From contig AP031357.1 in NCBI GenBank assembly GCA_037833965.1, positions 3,802,001 to 3,866,000 on the forward strand: a stretch of 64,000 nucleotides of DNA. The letters run 5' to 3'. This stretch comes from Marchantia polymorpha subsp. ruderalis (taxonomy: Eukaryota; Streptophyta; Marchantiopsida; Marchantiales; Marchantiaceae). Shown piece after piece: positions 30,201 through 42,150 of this stretch (positions within the stretch are counted from its first letter, which is position 1; every line of letters starts with the position of its first letter). The notes beneath the pieces are model-generated. The model was not told the origin of the DNA and ran no database searches. It worked only from the letters and a program-made list of their open reading frames with translations. The position numbers and the translations under genes are program-made.

Positions 30201-32090
30201 TCCCTAAGCATCAGTTTGGTTTATATTGAAGAACTCAAATAAGTATGCTGCATTGGAAACATTCTAACAGTCATCAATGTAAGAAAATTGATTTAGCCAT
30301 TTTGTGCATATATCTGAGTTCAATAGATATAAAGATGTACACGCGGGACTTATCATCCTGAAACAGGAAGGCTCACTTTACTGTGATCCCATCCTTAAGG
30401 GCAGAGCCATGCCAGATTTAAACACCATAACATGAAAACTCATGAATACATCCAGAAGCTGATGTAGATGTTTTGTATCTCCCACTTTCGGGCAGTTTCG
30501 GATGATAGGAGTGACGAAAGTACTCAGAAGTGCCTAAAGAATTTGCTTCTTTGTTGCTCAAGAACTTGGGTATAGGATCATGCAAGTCTTCTACGTAAAT
30601 ACAACTTTCATTCATCAAACTCCCACATAATCAAGCTGCCAAAATATACTTTAAATATGAAAGCTGTCAACCTTGCACTTTATTGACTCTTCACTATTTT
30701 CAAGTTTACTTCTCTGAAGTGAGAAACGATTTGCCTCACACAGCATCGCTTTTCACTGACAGCATGAACCGATTGAATCGTTTGAAATTCCAAACTTGCA
30801 AACAAACGCTACTTACGAAGTCTAAAGATCAAACTAGAGCATCGATATGCGTTTTAATTGCTGTACGAATGTAACTTACGAGCACAAACAGATCTCGCAA
30901 CTGTTTGAATTGTCGAGCTACTCATAGTTGATTATTATAATCGTACACCGATCTAGAGAATAGATTCACAATTCCTCCAAAATCTCTATTCAGTTAGCAA
31001 CGGTCTTCGTGACCATAGTAGAAGCGGTGAAAGAAGCGCCATTGGATTTGAGCCAGTTCGCTTTCTCTCCTTCAGGTAAGTTCTCGAGCTGAGAGAATAA
31101 TTCATCGGCGTTTGAGGACTTGAGAATCCAGCTGCCTTTGGTGGAATCCTCGGTGAAGACAACACCCGTGGGCTTGGCTTCGCTCTGGCATTTAGTCATG
31201 TCCGATTCAGTCGCACGGAGCAGAGAACGACGTCTGCAGCTCTGGTACCAGTAGCCGGATGTGAAGCCTCCACCGACGTAGCAGATGTTTCCCGTGCCGG
31301 ACGCGACTTGGCCGCAGTTGCAACCACCGTTTCTGTAGACGAGGCTGGCTTTGCAGCCGTCCATGTCTGTGAATAGCACCGAACCACCATTTGCAATGCA
31401 GCATACTTGGCCAGCGATGCTGTTGAATGAAGGGTTTCAAACAAAGTCTTTGCCTTTTTACAAGGAAGGGAACAGCCAATAAGCAGGGGCTGCCAAAGTG
31501 ATGGCTTGATCACGTCGTCAAAGATAAATAGAACATGCGTAGTAAAGTAACTGCGCCGTAATCCTTTCGGCAGAAATTTCTCGTAGATTATTGACGCTGT
31601 AGTCGTTCTGCAGTAAGTAGCCCTTAATTCAACATTCAATGCGGAAAGAGCTCTTCCATTGCACTATGACTTGAGATTCCCCTAACCAGAGAGTAAAAGT
31701 GATGCTCGGAAATTCGAAACAGTAGGTGCAAAAGAAATAGGGGATTGCAAAGGTGAAACAAAAGCAGGGACATATGATATGCGTAACAATGTTCGGCCAC
31801 ATTATCTCTTTTGATGAGCAAGCTCAAGTGTGTGCATATGGGTTAAATACTTGGATATATTTTCAGGAAATTTGCATCCAAGTCTCACGTGCGTCCTACA
31901 AACATGCTCAGAATTTCACCTCAGCATCTTAGTAACGATTAAACATCATAGTGCTCCTTGTATTCCATTTGACGAATGGATCGGTCCATTCGACTTCACA
32001 TTCTGAAAATGCATAAATGGATGGGACACGTACATGAACCAAATCTATCATAACCAGGGTGGAGAGAAACTAAGGGCTGGATCCAACAGT
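30200..32090. repeat. Segmental duplication, copy 1 (partner ~61030-63860)
   Basis: Matching blocks occur in the same order in both copies: 'attggaaacattctaa', 'gccatgccagat', 'gatgtagatgttt', 'gagcacaaacagatctcgca', the cysteine-rich gene body, 'gtgatggcttgatca' against 'gtgatggtttgatcg', and 'aaactaagggctgg' against 'gaagctaagagctggg'. Identity is moderate, so the duplication is not recent. Copy 1 lacks ~1 kb over the gene's 5' part. Confidence 0.75.
30990..31437 (-). pseudogene. Truncated cysteine-rich secreted protein gene (MiAMP1-like family)
   Basis: The minus-strand frame begins SFNSIAGQVCCIANGG and runs to a stop at 30990, matching the last ~150 residues of the 61901-62473 gene very closely. 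An in-frame TGA lies just upstream (before NPSFN), and the start codon, signal peptide and first cysteine are missing. The sequence beyond ~31466 matches the far-upstream flank of the 62-kb copy, so a ~1-kb deletion removed promoter, 5' exon, intron and N-terminus. The remaining reading frame is intact. Confidence 0.85.
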
Positions 32091-35000
32091 TCAGCCGCAG
32101 TAAGTTTGACCTCCGTGACCTAACCATAGATGAGTTTCTTAAAAAACTTACCTTTCTCGACTTCAGCGTGGCAGGTTATGGGTCAGGAGGGAATTCGGCC
32201 CCTAGACATGGTGCGTAGAACACGTTGTTTCGTAATAGCATGAAGTCTGTCGAGACTCTGATCCAGGTGGGCCTACATCATACTGACCACCCCCCATGGG
32301 CTGCTTGGGAGAATTGGCGAAAGGAGTACGAAGCTCTAGGTCACATCGTCCTGAATATGTCAGTAGAAAGAGACTCGATGCTCATTTGTGGACTCTGTGT
32401 CACTGAAAGATCAAGTCACATTGTTGTGATCATCACGGACGTCATAAGCGTTCTGCAGCAGGTGAAAATCAAAAGATCAGCACTCTAAGATGAACAATGA
32501 GAGGCAGGATTGGACTCAAAGGAAGTTTTGTGCGTCATCCGCTGGCATACATCTTGCTTCTATCCTCCTTGCTTGAAATTTCATGAAGTCCTCGTAAAAT
32601 TATTCTTCATTCGGGGGACCCTGGTGATGTGTATCTTCTCTGTTACAGGGCTAGGACCCGATTCTTGTTCCATCACGACGTTCATTGCAATTGCGATTTG
32701 ATTGATTCACACTGCAGTACAAGCTCCAAAATGCGCTCAAATTGAATTATGCCAGCTCGAAATCCACGAGAATGTACCGAAGCAATGGCATGACACACAG
32801 ATCTCCGAACGAACGCTTAAGGGGTAATTCATATTACCATTTCTGGCATTGCAAAATGGTGTCGATTCAACAATAGTTGACTCTTCCAGAACGTCGTAGC
32901 TAGCTAGATTGCTCAGTACGCATGATCCAGAAGATTAAGGAGACGTGGAGAAAGGACATGATCGAAATATTATAGAATAGCTACGGGAATTGACTGATTA
33001 AGATCTTGAGGGTACATTCATGACTGCAGGCGGTTGATATGTATAGCCTCCCCCAATATCGCAGACTCATTCACTATCCAAATTACAAGAAGGAAATGTC
33101 GTCTTCTATAAAGTTTGGAAAGACTTGAATATGAAGGTGACGTTGCCTGCTTATGTATTGGAGTGACTTCGCAAAATCTGTGGCCACCTCATGCCAGAAA
33201 AACCTCATTCGAGAAAAACGGATTCAGAACGTCAGTTGTTATCCTCGTCTTATCCGTCAAATACATTTTTTTAGATCCTGCTCGAGTACGTCCATTCGCA
33301 CAAGTTCAGTATTTTAGTCGAAAGTGAGAGGAAGTAAGACAAATGCTCCGGTGATACTAGGGGAGAGAATTACATGCATTGCACCTTCATGGAATGTTCG
33401 TAGTTTATTCTCTCAAAACTCTTCCCCATCAATGTGCATATGTCACATTCGTCGAGCAGTCGAGCTGGTTTCGTTGACAGGTCGTGTCTAATGGTCATTG
33501 ATAACGGCAATCTACTCCATGGCTACTTGTGGCCAGAACGGATACAAATGTCCGCAGCCTATTCAGAATTTACACGTGGTGGATACGGACGAAGAAAGAA
33601 ACCTCCCCTAGACTTTCTGGAACTGTTGCTTCTCAGTGCAGGATTTCTGAGTTCAAGGAATGCAAGGCTGAATTTAATCATGGGCCCCTCAAGATCCACA
33701 TATTCGCACACGTAGAGGTGTATATCAAAGCTTCCTGATACTCACACTTGTCACATTCAACGGTGACTATTAGTCAATCCTAGTTGGAAGACCCTTTCGA
33801 AATAGTCCTCCTCCTTTTTCAGCTCAGAGGATGATTTTCCTGCCTCTGGATCATTGCGTAGGGATTCCTGTCTCGATTATCAATTTCTGAAGAGGATAAT
33901 ATTGAATAGCTCAAGAATCATGGCCAGAAAGTGTATCATTTAGAACATATTTTCTGTCCCACTGCGACTGATCACTGGGAGATTTGACAGATGCGATTGT
34001 GTTCGGCGAAATTAGCATGGCCAGAACGATGCTACAACGGTAGAGATATCATCGTAGCGCTCTTTTACTGCGCTCACGGACCTATTCTCGCAGACGACTG
34101 ATTCCTAGTCAGAAAACGGATTAAGGATTGAAAATGTAGGTATCCCCACTAATGAAACAGTTTTTCTACTGGGATGAGATAAGTTTTTCACCACTGCTTC
34201 AATTCATTGTCGAATCCTCATTCCTGGCCACATTGTTCACGGAAGTGATTTGCGATGCTGTGGAGAGCATACTGTGTCTACACTTGAGCCCCGTGACGTG
34301 GGTTTTGAAGAAGAAGAAGAATTCTAAACCTTCAATTGGATCAATCACGACTTTTTCTCATCTAGATCTAGACTTCATGTCTAGATCTTGACTCAGCTCC
34401 ACTAGAAATTAATATTTCTTGAAGGATTTGCGAGACATGAAAGCATTGGACAACTAACGGGAAGATTGACTATGCCTGTGTCGTGTTTCCGAAAACGTTG
34501 CTATGCAGGGTTGTTATGCAGGGTCTTCTCAAGAGTTATCAGAACAATAGCCCCTTCCTGCAACGCGGTATTGTTGTGATAATTGAGAACAAGCTAGACG
34601 TATGTTGCGGTGACGCTAGTTAAGACCATTCATGACACCATGATATAAAACTCGTAGTATATTTTCTTCGAGTTCCGTTCAAATTCCTCCAGACTATGAG
34701 CTGACCTGGTCAATGTTTGAGATACACACACACACACAGCACACTGAAAATCACGCATGTCACGATCTCAATTTGTAATCGCAGCTCAACACGTTAGCCG
34801 GCAATGAATAAGTGGAGAACGAGTGACCTGCCTCACATTCAAGGAAACGTCATCCAGAAGGCTGGAGAGTTTTCTCGATAGAACCCTGGAGAGAAAGCTC
34901 GTCATCATATCTTCGACTCTAGACCAAAATTGAACATGATCCTCTCAATACGATTATCAAAGTTGAAGCTTTATTGTTTATTCAAAGCGCAACATTTACT

Positions 35001-35257
35001 CGAGGACAACGTCCTTCACTGTCGTCTACAAACTGCAAAACTTGGTGTAGCAAAAAACAAACGCTAGATACGAACAGTAGAAGCATGCGGCGATCTCTCA
35101 GATGCTGCTTTTTCAAGTGGTCAAAAGCACTCAGTTCAACCGGTCCGAGTTTGGACCTATCCGCAGGAATGACCTCTGTACTTACAAGACCAGCATTGAC
35201 CTCAATCTAGACATTATCCTGGTCTGAAAAAAGGAAGACCTGGTCGTTCCAAATCAG
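32091..35257. other. Intergenic DNA, nothing recognised
   Basis: Only short frames on either strand. A short CA run lies at 34725-34738. No RNA gene, transposon protein or LTR end is seen. Confidence 0.55.
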
Positions 35258-35267
35258 CTATATAACG
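35258..35267 (+). promoter_or_regulatory. Possible TATA box of the 35876-36448 gene
   Basis: CTATATAACG lies ~610 bp before the start codon. A strong donor (AAG then GTAAGGT, 35671) and an acceptor (CTTTTGCAG, 35860) would remove a 190-bp 5'UTR intron. This layout parallels that proposed for the 62-kb copy. Confidence 0.4.
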
Positions 35268-35875
35268 GCATTCGCTTCTTCTGATTTCTCCATCTCTTCT
35301 GTCTGCCGCGATCTAGCAGGAGCATTCATTTCACTACGTCAGGCTTACGCTTGTGTACTTGGCGCTCCGGAAGTATCCTTTCTGCCCTGGCATTCAGGTA
35401 TTCTTAGCGACGTGTATTCTTTTGGGATGAAATTTATAAGCGACCTTCGACATAAGGCAACGCGAATCAAGTTCAATCAAGTTTCACTAATGTTTCTGTT
35501 ATCACTAAGACACTTTATCCTCTCCAATATTTCTGTTTTCGCCCTCTGCTTTATACCGCTATCTGGCTTTGTTCTCCTTTGTAATTCATGTTTCCGCCAT
35601 TTCGATTGTTTCAAAACTTCCTCATTAAGCTTGATATTCTAGAGCATAGAAGGATTCTCTTTCGCTGAAGGTAAGGTGCAGATTTGGCCTTTTCAAGTAA
35701 CAAAAACGGATACAGATAATTGGTCACCAGTCCATAATATCAGGAGGTTGCGAAACACAGCACTATTCCTGAGGCGAAAGATGAATGGGACGTTGGGACT
35801 GTCAGTGAAATGTCGTACGACGTGGTCTGAGAATCTGGACTTTCTCTGTGTCTTTTGCAGAAACCTTCCACGAAA

Positions 35876-36448
35876 ATGGAGAAGAGCGGTGCTTTTAACA
35901 ACATGTACCTCATAGTGCCCTTGGTCCTCCTCGGGTTGTCCACCATGGCTGGCGCCGTCGACATCATCTTCTATTCGGACAGTGGAGCTTGTTCCGGGTC
36001 CGGATACTCGTTCAACGGAATCGGTGGCCAAATCTGCTGCATCGCAAACGGGGGCTCGGTTCTCTTTCGAGACATGGACGGCTGCAAGACCAGCCTCGTC
36101 TACAGAAACGGCGGTTGCGACAGCGGCCAGGTTGGCTCCGCCACGGGAAACACTTGCTACGTCGGCGGAGGCTTCACATCCGGTTACTGGTACCAGAGCT
36201 GCAGACGCCGCTCGCTGCTCAATGATGCTACTCCGGACATGTCTAAGTGCGTGAGCCAAGCCAAGCCCACAGGCCTTGTGTTCACCGAGGATTCATCCAA
36301 AGGGTCCTGGATCCTCAAACCCTCAAATGCTGTTGAACTGTCGTCTCAGGTCGAGAATATGACCGATGCAGAGAAAGTGAATTGGTTCAAAGCCAACGGC
36401 GCAAGTTTTGAGAACACTGCAGTTACCCAGAACGTGAACTTACACTGA
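35876..36448 (+). CDS. Secreted cysteine-rich protein, MiAMP1-like, with C-terminal extension (190 aa)
   Basis: The protein starts MEKSGAF; residues ~10-26 are a hydrophobic signal peptide (MYLIVPLVLLGLSTMAGA). The mature part (~27-110) has the spacing C-X14-CC-X14-C-X10-C-X12-C-X14-C. Apart from one extra Cys, this resembles MiAMP1 (Macadamia antimicrobial, beta-gamma-crystallin fold), including 25 residues between the third and fifth Cys. After the sixth disulfide-position Cys come RRR and ~85 residues with one more Cys (DMSKC) and KGSWILK, not found in classical MiAMP1. The start is set by the paralogue (same 190 aa) and by a splice acceptor 16 bp upstream. Likely extracellular, possibly defence-related; the fold assignment is inferred from spacing only. 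Confidence 0.75.
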   Translation: MEKSGAFNNMYLIVPLVLLGLSTMAGAVDIIFYSDSGACSGSGYSFNGIGGQICCIANGGSVLFRDMDGCKTSLVYRNGGCDSGQVGSATGNTCYVGGGFTSGYWYQSCRRRSLLNDATPDMSKCVSQAKPTGLVFTEDSSKGSWILKPSNAVELSSQVENMTDAEKVNWFKANGASFENTAVTQNVNLH

Positions 36449-37925
36449 GTTCTCGAATGAGATTGTTCGAGATCTGGGAGGAGAACTGTTTATTATCTAA
36501 TCAGAGTAGGAGCTTTCATATCATGGGTATTGCATGATCAGTTCCGCAATTGATCCCCGTGGTTTCAAATTAAACCTTTACTTGAGTTAGTGAAGAGGCT
36601 TATTAGGATTCGTTCTGCGTGCGAGGATCTTTCTACACTCTTGCTTGAATTTTTGGTTGACATTCAGTCAATGACATCTCGCTGTCTACAAAGGATCACT
36701 GCACATATTAGCAGACCTTTCGGTAGGATCTTTGTACTAATAACTCAAGTGTAGGTGATGAACTAGCTGATAATCGAAGGAGTCCATGATATGGATATCG
36801 ATACTTGTTTTGGTTTTAAGGTTATATGATAAGGAGTTTAGACACTGTAAAACGACCAAATCTTTGTAATGGCCTCGCGTGGTCAGCCAAAAGAGACATA
36901 CCAAGTCCGATCCTCAACTGCAGGCTGCCAATCTCTAATTTATGCCACTTGGTTTGTATGAGCACACCCTAAAGATTTCTGTCAGGGAGGTTTATTGATG
37001 TGGGCTAAGGTAGGGATAAAAGCTGAGCTGCTTTTATGCTGAACTTCTCAATATAGAAAGGCTTGAAATCAAGCAATTTGACTTAATGAAATAGCAGCCG
37101 TCACATTTGCTTAGAGGTACCAACCGCGTGTGACTAACTAACTAAATCTTTCAGTTACATTATAGTTTTACTTTTATAATTACTTGTTATCGACTAAAAC
37201 TTGAATATTTGATTTTTTCATGAATTTTCACATCTTGACATAAAAATTTTGATATTATGTTCCATAGCAATATTTTATTCATTTATTATTATAAAAAATG
37301 TCAACCCATTTTATAAAATGAAGAAAAATTTGAAGAGCATCGAAATACTATCATCATTTTTTATTTCCATATCACTTAAATCATTTAGATTGAATTATTT
37401 ATTTTAAATTATAGATAAAATTATGCATATTCCATACTTACTGAAATTCTACTTATACAATTTGATGATATTATGTAAAAAGTGATGATAATTTCTTCGA
37501 GGATGGACTACGCACCTTGTGGTTTCGAAAGACGCTTAAACTATAAGATCGAGCACAACGTGCCTATACTCTAGTCTAGCCTACGCCTATTGTCAAATAC
37601 AAGTTTGACATTCTAAATTTTGATAGATGAGTGATTATGTCTTGTAGAAAACACAAGTCAAAGTTGCATTCAAAGCGTCCAAATTGGAAAAAGTATTGTG
37701 AGCCGAACTTTCCCACCCTTCAGCGTTTGTAGTCCAGGTGGGGGTTCGAACTCCCATAATCTAACTTCACTTATCACAAGCCATGTACTCACAGTGTATT
37801 CAAGACAATGAGATGATAAACACTTGCTCTTCCACAGACAAATTGTCCAAAACTGAAACTAACACCTGCTGCCTACTATTTCCACAAGAGCATCAGACAA
37901 GCTCTTTGTTACATAAAGATCTAAC
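36449..37925. other. 3' flank and AT-rich intergenic DNA
   Basis: No gene recognised. 37140-37500 is very AT-rich. 'gggggttcgaactccc' near 37739 resembles a Pol III B box, but no matching A box or tRNA fold was found. Confidence 0.55.
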
Positions 37926-38530
37926 CCAACTCTAGGTGACTTCCTCAATACTACAGCCGCTGTGGGCTTTCCTAGATCCCAATCCCACTCCCAATTCCTA
38001 CTCAGATTTCAGCATCGATTTCTCAGCTTCCACCTTCAGACCCCACCAGATTCCTCTCTCAGATTCAACTCTCCCTTTCCAGTTTCAAATTCAGATTCCG
38101 ACTGTCAGATTTCAGTCTCAGATTTCACTTCACTCTCAGCTCCCATTCTCAGATCTTCCACTCTGATCTCAGATCCCACTCACAGATTTTACACTTCAAT
38201 CTTAGATCCCACTTAAATTTCACTCTCAGATACAACTCTCCACCCACGAGAGTTTGCTTCCTCCTACTTCGAACTCTCCACACTCCCCTCCTAACTCTCA
38301 CCACTTCCCTGCGAAAATTCGCTCACACCACACTCTATCCTACGACCGATACCACTTCCGTCTCCACACACGCACACCTCAAGCTCTCGCACACTGGTAC
38401 ACTCCCAACTCTCCGCTCCCAGGCCAAACACACCACTTCGAAGTCCAAGGCCGAAACACACACCAGGTCTCAGCTCCAAGGCCGAACTTCCCACTTCAAA
38501 GTCCAAGGCCGAGACACCCACACCCCGCCT
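37926..38530. repeat. C/T-rich low-complexity stretch with CTCAGATTT-type repeats
   Basis: Irregular short repeats of 'ctcagattt', 'cagattcc' and 'actctcagat' run from ~38000 to ~38240, followed by C-rich sequence. It adjoins the decayed LTR to the right and may be part of it. The open frames are by-products of the composition. Confidence 0.6.
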
Positions 38531-39660
38531 AAATGCCCCACTCGCAATGATGGGTAGCTGCCTGCTCCCCCTGCGCGACTTCACGCCGCCGCCGCCACCA
38601 CACCTGTACATTTTACATTCCTGACCACCCGATCTCCGCCGGAGGGAATCTTCTTCCGCGCACCGCCGAAGACGCACGACCGCACCTTTGCCTATCTATA
38701 ACAGTCACTCCCGACACCCATAACTCACGAATCCTTGCTCCGTTTCAAGAGTTCTTGGGCTCGTTGGAACGAGCAGGTCGAGCTCTTTCCAACGAGACCC
38801 TAACTGAGTCAACCTGTTACGAATTGCGAAAGTTATGCCGGTTTTACCCTTCGCCGAAGGCACACCGCCAAAGGCCTGTTATCTGTTATCGCCGAAAGCG
38901 CCCGCACGATGTTTGCCGGTTCGATGTCTTCCGGTTTGATATCCTCCGGTTCGATGTTGTCCTACCCTATCCGCCGCTTTCGACGCTCATAACTCAGTGA
39001 CGCCTTATCCGTTTGAAGAGTTCTTGGTCTCGTTGGAACGAGCGTCGCGAGCTCTTTACAACGAGACCCTAATCAAGTCAAACCGTTAACAAATGAAAAC
39101 GATATGCCGATTTTACTGTTTCGCCGATGGCCCTTCCCCCCGAGGGCCCCTTATCTGGTATTGCCGAAGGCCCCTGCACGATGTTCACCGGCTCGGAGTT
39201 CGCCGACCCCGAGTTCGCCGACTCCGAGTTCGCCGACCCCGAGTTCGCCGATTCGGAGTTAGCCGACTCTGAGTTCGCCGACCTCGTATTGCCGAAGGCC
39301 TGCTCGCAGTTGTTGCGAAGTCGTCCGAAGCCGGAGACGTCCGGAGCCGAAGGCGTCCGAAGCCGGAGACGTCCGCAGCCGAACTCGCCTCAACCCTTCG
39401 CATCAGTAACTTCCGACACTCACAACTCAGTGATGCCTTATCCGTTTCAAGAGTTTTTGGTCTCGTTGGAACAAGCGTCGCGAGCTCTTTCCAACAAGAC
39501 ACTAACTGAGTCAAGGTCTCACACATTGAAAACGTTATGAGGGTTTCACTGTTTCGCCGAAGGCCTTTCCCCGAAGGAACTTCACCGAAGGCACGTCGCC
39601 GAAGACCTTGCCCCGAAGGCTCCCTTCCGCACCTTTGCATACTAGCTATTACACCAACTC
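38530..39660 (-). repeat. Decayed LTR related to LTR-C, with three copies of a hairpin unit
   Basis: Similar to 41470-42000 of the LTR-C solo LTR: 'cgcgacttcacgcc', 'gggaatcttct', 'cgacactcataactca' and 'gttcttgggctcgtt' in the same order. The hairpin unit (gttcttgg-CTCGTTGGAA...TTCCAACGAG-accctaact) occurs at 38745-38815, 39012-39085 and 39440-39520, each followed by CCGAAGGC-type repeats. The LTR ends are not recognisable. Confidence 0.65.
39195..39284 (+). repeat. 15-bp minisatellite, six units
   Basis: Six tandem units of (C/G)GAGTTCGCCGAC(C/T)C with single-base variants. It lies between the second and third hairpin units of the decayed LTR. Confidence 0.85.
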
Positions 39661-40143
39661 CTAATCTTGCCAAAACTTCCAGAAAACTCCAAGCACAACT
39701 TTGCAAGAGCTTAAATCTAAACTTTTAACTCTCATAAGGTTAAAAAGACATGTGAGCACAGTTTTGTGCTCACAAGTATTGAAATCTAAACTAGAGAATA
39801 TCAATGAAGAAGATTCAAATAACCTTCAAGAGCAAGACATGAATACAATAATCAGATATTTTCATCTTTTGTGCTGAAGCAAATAGAATAGCATGAGAAT
39901 TGCGAAGATTTGTTTGGAGTGCTTTTGAAGCTATATCATTTTAAGTAACTTTCAAATCTTTTGCTTGCTTCTTTAAAATTCATGATTTTCAAGACTAAAG
40001 ATTTGAAAACTGTATTGATGCCTTTAATGACAATTTGATGAATCATGGAGAAGACCTAAGAGATGATCTCAAAATTCTTCATTTAGTGTTCACTTTCGTT
40101 ATTTTTTTAGCCATTTAAACAAGTGTTAATCAATTTTGATAAG
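39661..40143 (+). pseudogene. Probable remnant of the copia gag, left of the solo LTR
   Basis: The bases just before 40144 read (V)NQF/INFDK and join in frame with KPITHNDVINALL after the LTR, so at least this end is copia gag. Farther left the sequence is AT-rich and full of stops; gag identity there is weak and no 5' LTR was found. Confidence 0.4.
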
Positions 40144-42150
40144 TGTAATAACCCACCAAAGGCTAAAACTGCAATATAGTGGTAGAAAGTTCGAACCCAC
40201 AGGGACAGAGGCAACACACAGAGTACAAAGTGTCACATTTAACAGATTATTGAAGAGTTTGAATGCTCAGGCGATTGTCACTCCCAGAAATACTGCAAGT
40301 GTCCACTTGTAGATCACTCGGAGGTCGCACAGTGCAGCGTAGTTCACTCAACACACACACACACACCTGAAACTATAGAAACACAACTCAGAGGTCGGTT
40401 AGGACCTCCGCTTAAGATTTCAGGGGGAAAGTCTCTCGCGAATACACTCAGCGAATCTGCGGATAGTGACTCCCAACTCCGGCTTTTACAACCCTTCCCT
40501 AGTTTCTGCTAGCACAGAGAACCCGGAGTGGACTTCCTACTTCGGATCGAAGTCACTCACACGCGGTGAACAACACACTCAATTCACAAAACGCGCAGAG
40601 AACACACGTCCGAACTTAGAGGCTCAACTGAGAAACGATCCAGTAGCACACCATAACAGTCTATTGAAGAGTTTGAATTCTTAGGCACTTGTCATTCCCA
40701 GAAATACTACAGGGGTTGCCTTGAAGGCACCTGCTGCAGCGTAACCTGAATTACAACCAAGGCTTACTCGAAGTAGCAAAACTTCACTTTGTCATTCAGG
40801 GGAAAAATCCCGAAGGAGTATAATCAGGAACAATCACTCGAAAGTGTAAGGGGAAAATTGTTCAAGTATCTAACTAGTAACTAGCTCTTAGCATCGGCAA
40901 TCACCCGCAGGTGTAGATCCGAACTACTCAAGTCTCTAACCAGTATACTAGCTCTGAACATTCGGCCGAAGGCCTTCAGCTACAAAATGCAAATCGCCAA
41001 GTTGTAGCTCTTCTTGCGTGGTGACAGATATAAGGACACAAACACGCAGAGAAAATGAGTTCCTGATCTGCACTTCCGAAACTGAAAAAATCCCAAGGCA
41101 AGACGCCTTGAACTACTTTATACCCTCTAAGTCTCAACTAACACTACACTACCTGCTATGGTGCGAGCCGCAACAGATCCTACACCTGAGGAGTCGGCGG
41201 CTGCCTTCCCCTCTAACTTACAATCTAAATCTAACCCTAAGCCTTAATCTCAATTCTAAGCCTACTGTACAGCGCCGCCAGCGTCTTTAACCGCTTTACA
41301 TCCAAGATCAGAGGCTAAAAATTTGCAGACATGCGTGGCTAGCTGAGACCAAGAGCCCTACCAAATTTCAAATCCATCCAACTGTTCATCGCAAAGATAT
41401 GGGCCCCGCAAGATCTCTGAACCCAGGCCGAAATTCCTTCTCCAAAATCCGAGGTCCGGGGGACCCACATGCCGCTTGAATGCCGTTCTCGCGATTATGG
41501 GTAACGGCATGCTCCTCACGTGCGACTTCACGCCCCGCCGTTCTGACTCCCATGCGCGACTTCACGCCCCGCTGTTCTACTTCCCACACTTGACATAATC
41601 CCGCCAATTTCCGACATCGGGAATCTTCTGCCACGTGGCGCCAAAGGCGTCTACCGCCAAAGGCCCTTGCCCCGAAGGCCCTTGAGCCGAAGGCGCATCT
41701 TCCGGCGGTTCTTCCGCCGAAGGCGCTTGCCCCGAAGGCGTCTACCGCCGAAGGCGCATCGCCGAAGTCGCTCTACCGCCGAAGGCCCCCCATCTGTAAC
41801 TTCCGACACTCATAACTCAATGAGCTCTCATCCGTTTCACAAGTTCTTGGGCTCGTTAGAACCAACGCGTCAATCTCTTTTCAACAATACCCTAAATAAC
41901 TCAAGGCGTTACGAATTGAAAAAGTTATGAGTGATCTACCGCCGAAGGTGCTCTAAGCGGGTCCTGCAGCATGAACCGTCCGTTCCATCCCAAGCGTTCG
42001 AATGTGGCCTAAGCCCAAAACCCTTTGAGTGTACTCGATCCTCTTTTTACTCTGGTTTTGCGTACCGATTACTATTTACAGCTGCTACCGTGGTACTTAC
42101 TATTCAAAAATGTTATAGTTCCGACGAAAAACAAAAAGTGGGTTACCACA
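40144..42150 (-). mobile_element. Solo LTR, LTR-C family, 2007 bp, no ORF
   Basis: It starts (minus) TGTGGTAACCCAC at 42150 and ends TTATTACA at 40144. The flanks are ATAAG and ATAAA, an imperfect 5-bp TSD. It retains the TATA box (41122-41113), the adjacent hairpin (41110-41094, arms CAAGGC/GCCTTG), the duplicated U5 blocks and some CCGAAGGC repeats, but the U3 ORF is absent. It is inserted in the gag of a copia element. Confidence 0.88.
41094..41122 (-). promoter_or_regulatory. LTR-C core promoter: TATA box plus hairpin
   Basis: The minus strand reads TATAAAGTAG followed by CAAGGC-GTCTT-GCCTTG, the same arrangement and spacing as in LTR-A and LTR-B. Confidence 0.65.

Noticed and set aside
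31196-31639. 147-codon minus frame overlapping the pseudogene
   Set aside because: Reads the gene body out of frame (KPASSTETVVATAAK is the shifted version of the Cys domain), then the deletion junction. Not a protein.
35693-36259. 188-codon minus frame opposite the cysteine-rich gene, and the matching one at 62015-62527
   Set aside because: Shadow of the real gene. It recurs because the paralogues are similar and GC-rich there.
37720-37770. tRNA-like B box (GGGTTCGAACTCC) as a tRNA or SINE head
   Set aside because: No acceptor, D or anticodon stems can be formed and no A box at the right distance. A genome-wide copy search would be needed.
37936-38677. Frames of 76-128 codons in the C/T-rich stretch
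   Set aside because: Low-complexity products of CAGATT/CTC repeats, open in several frames.
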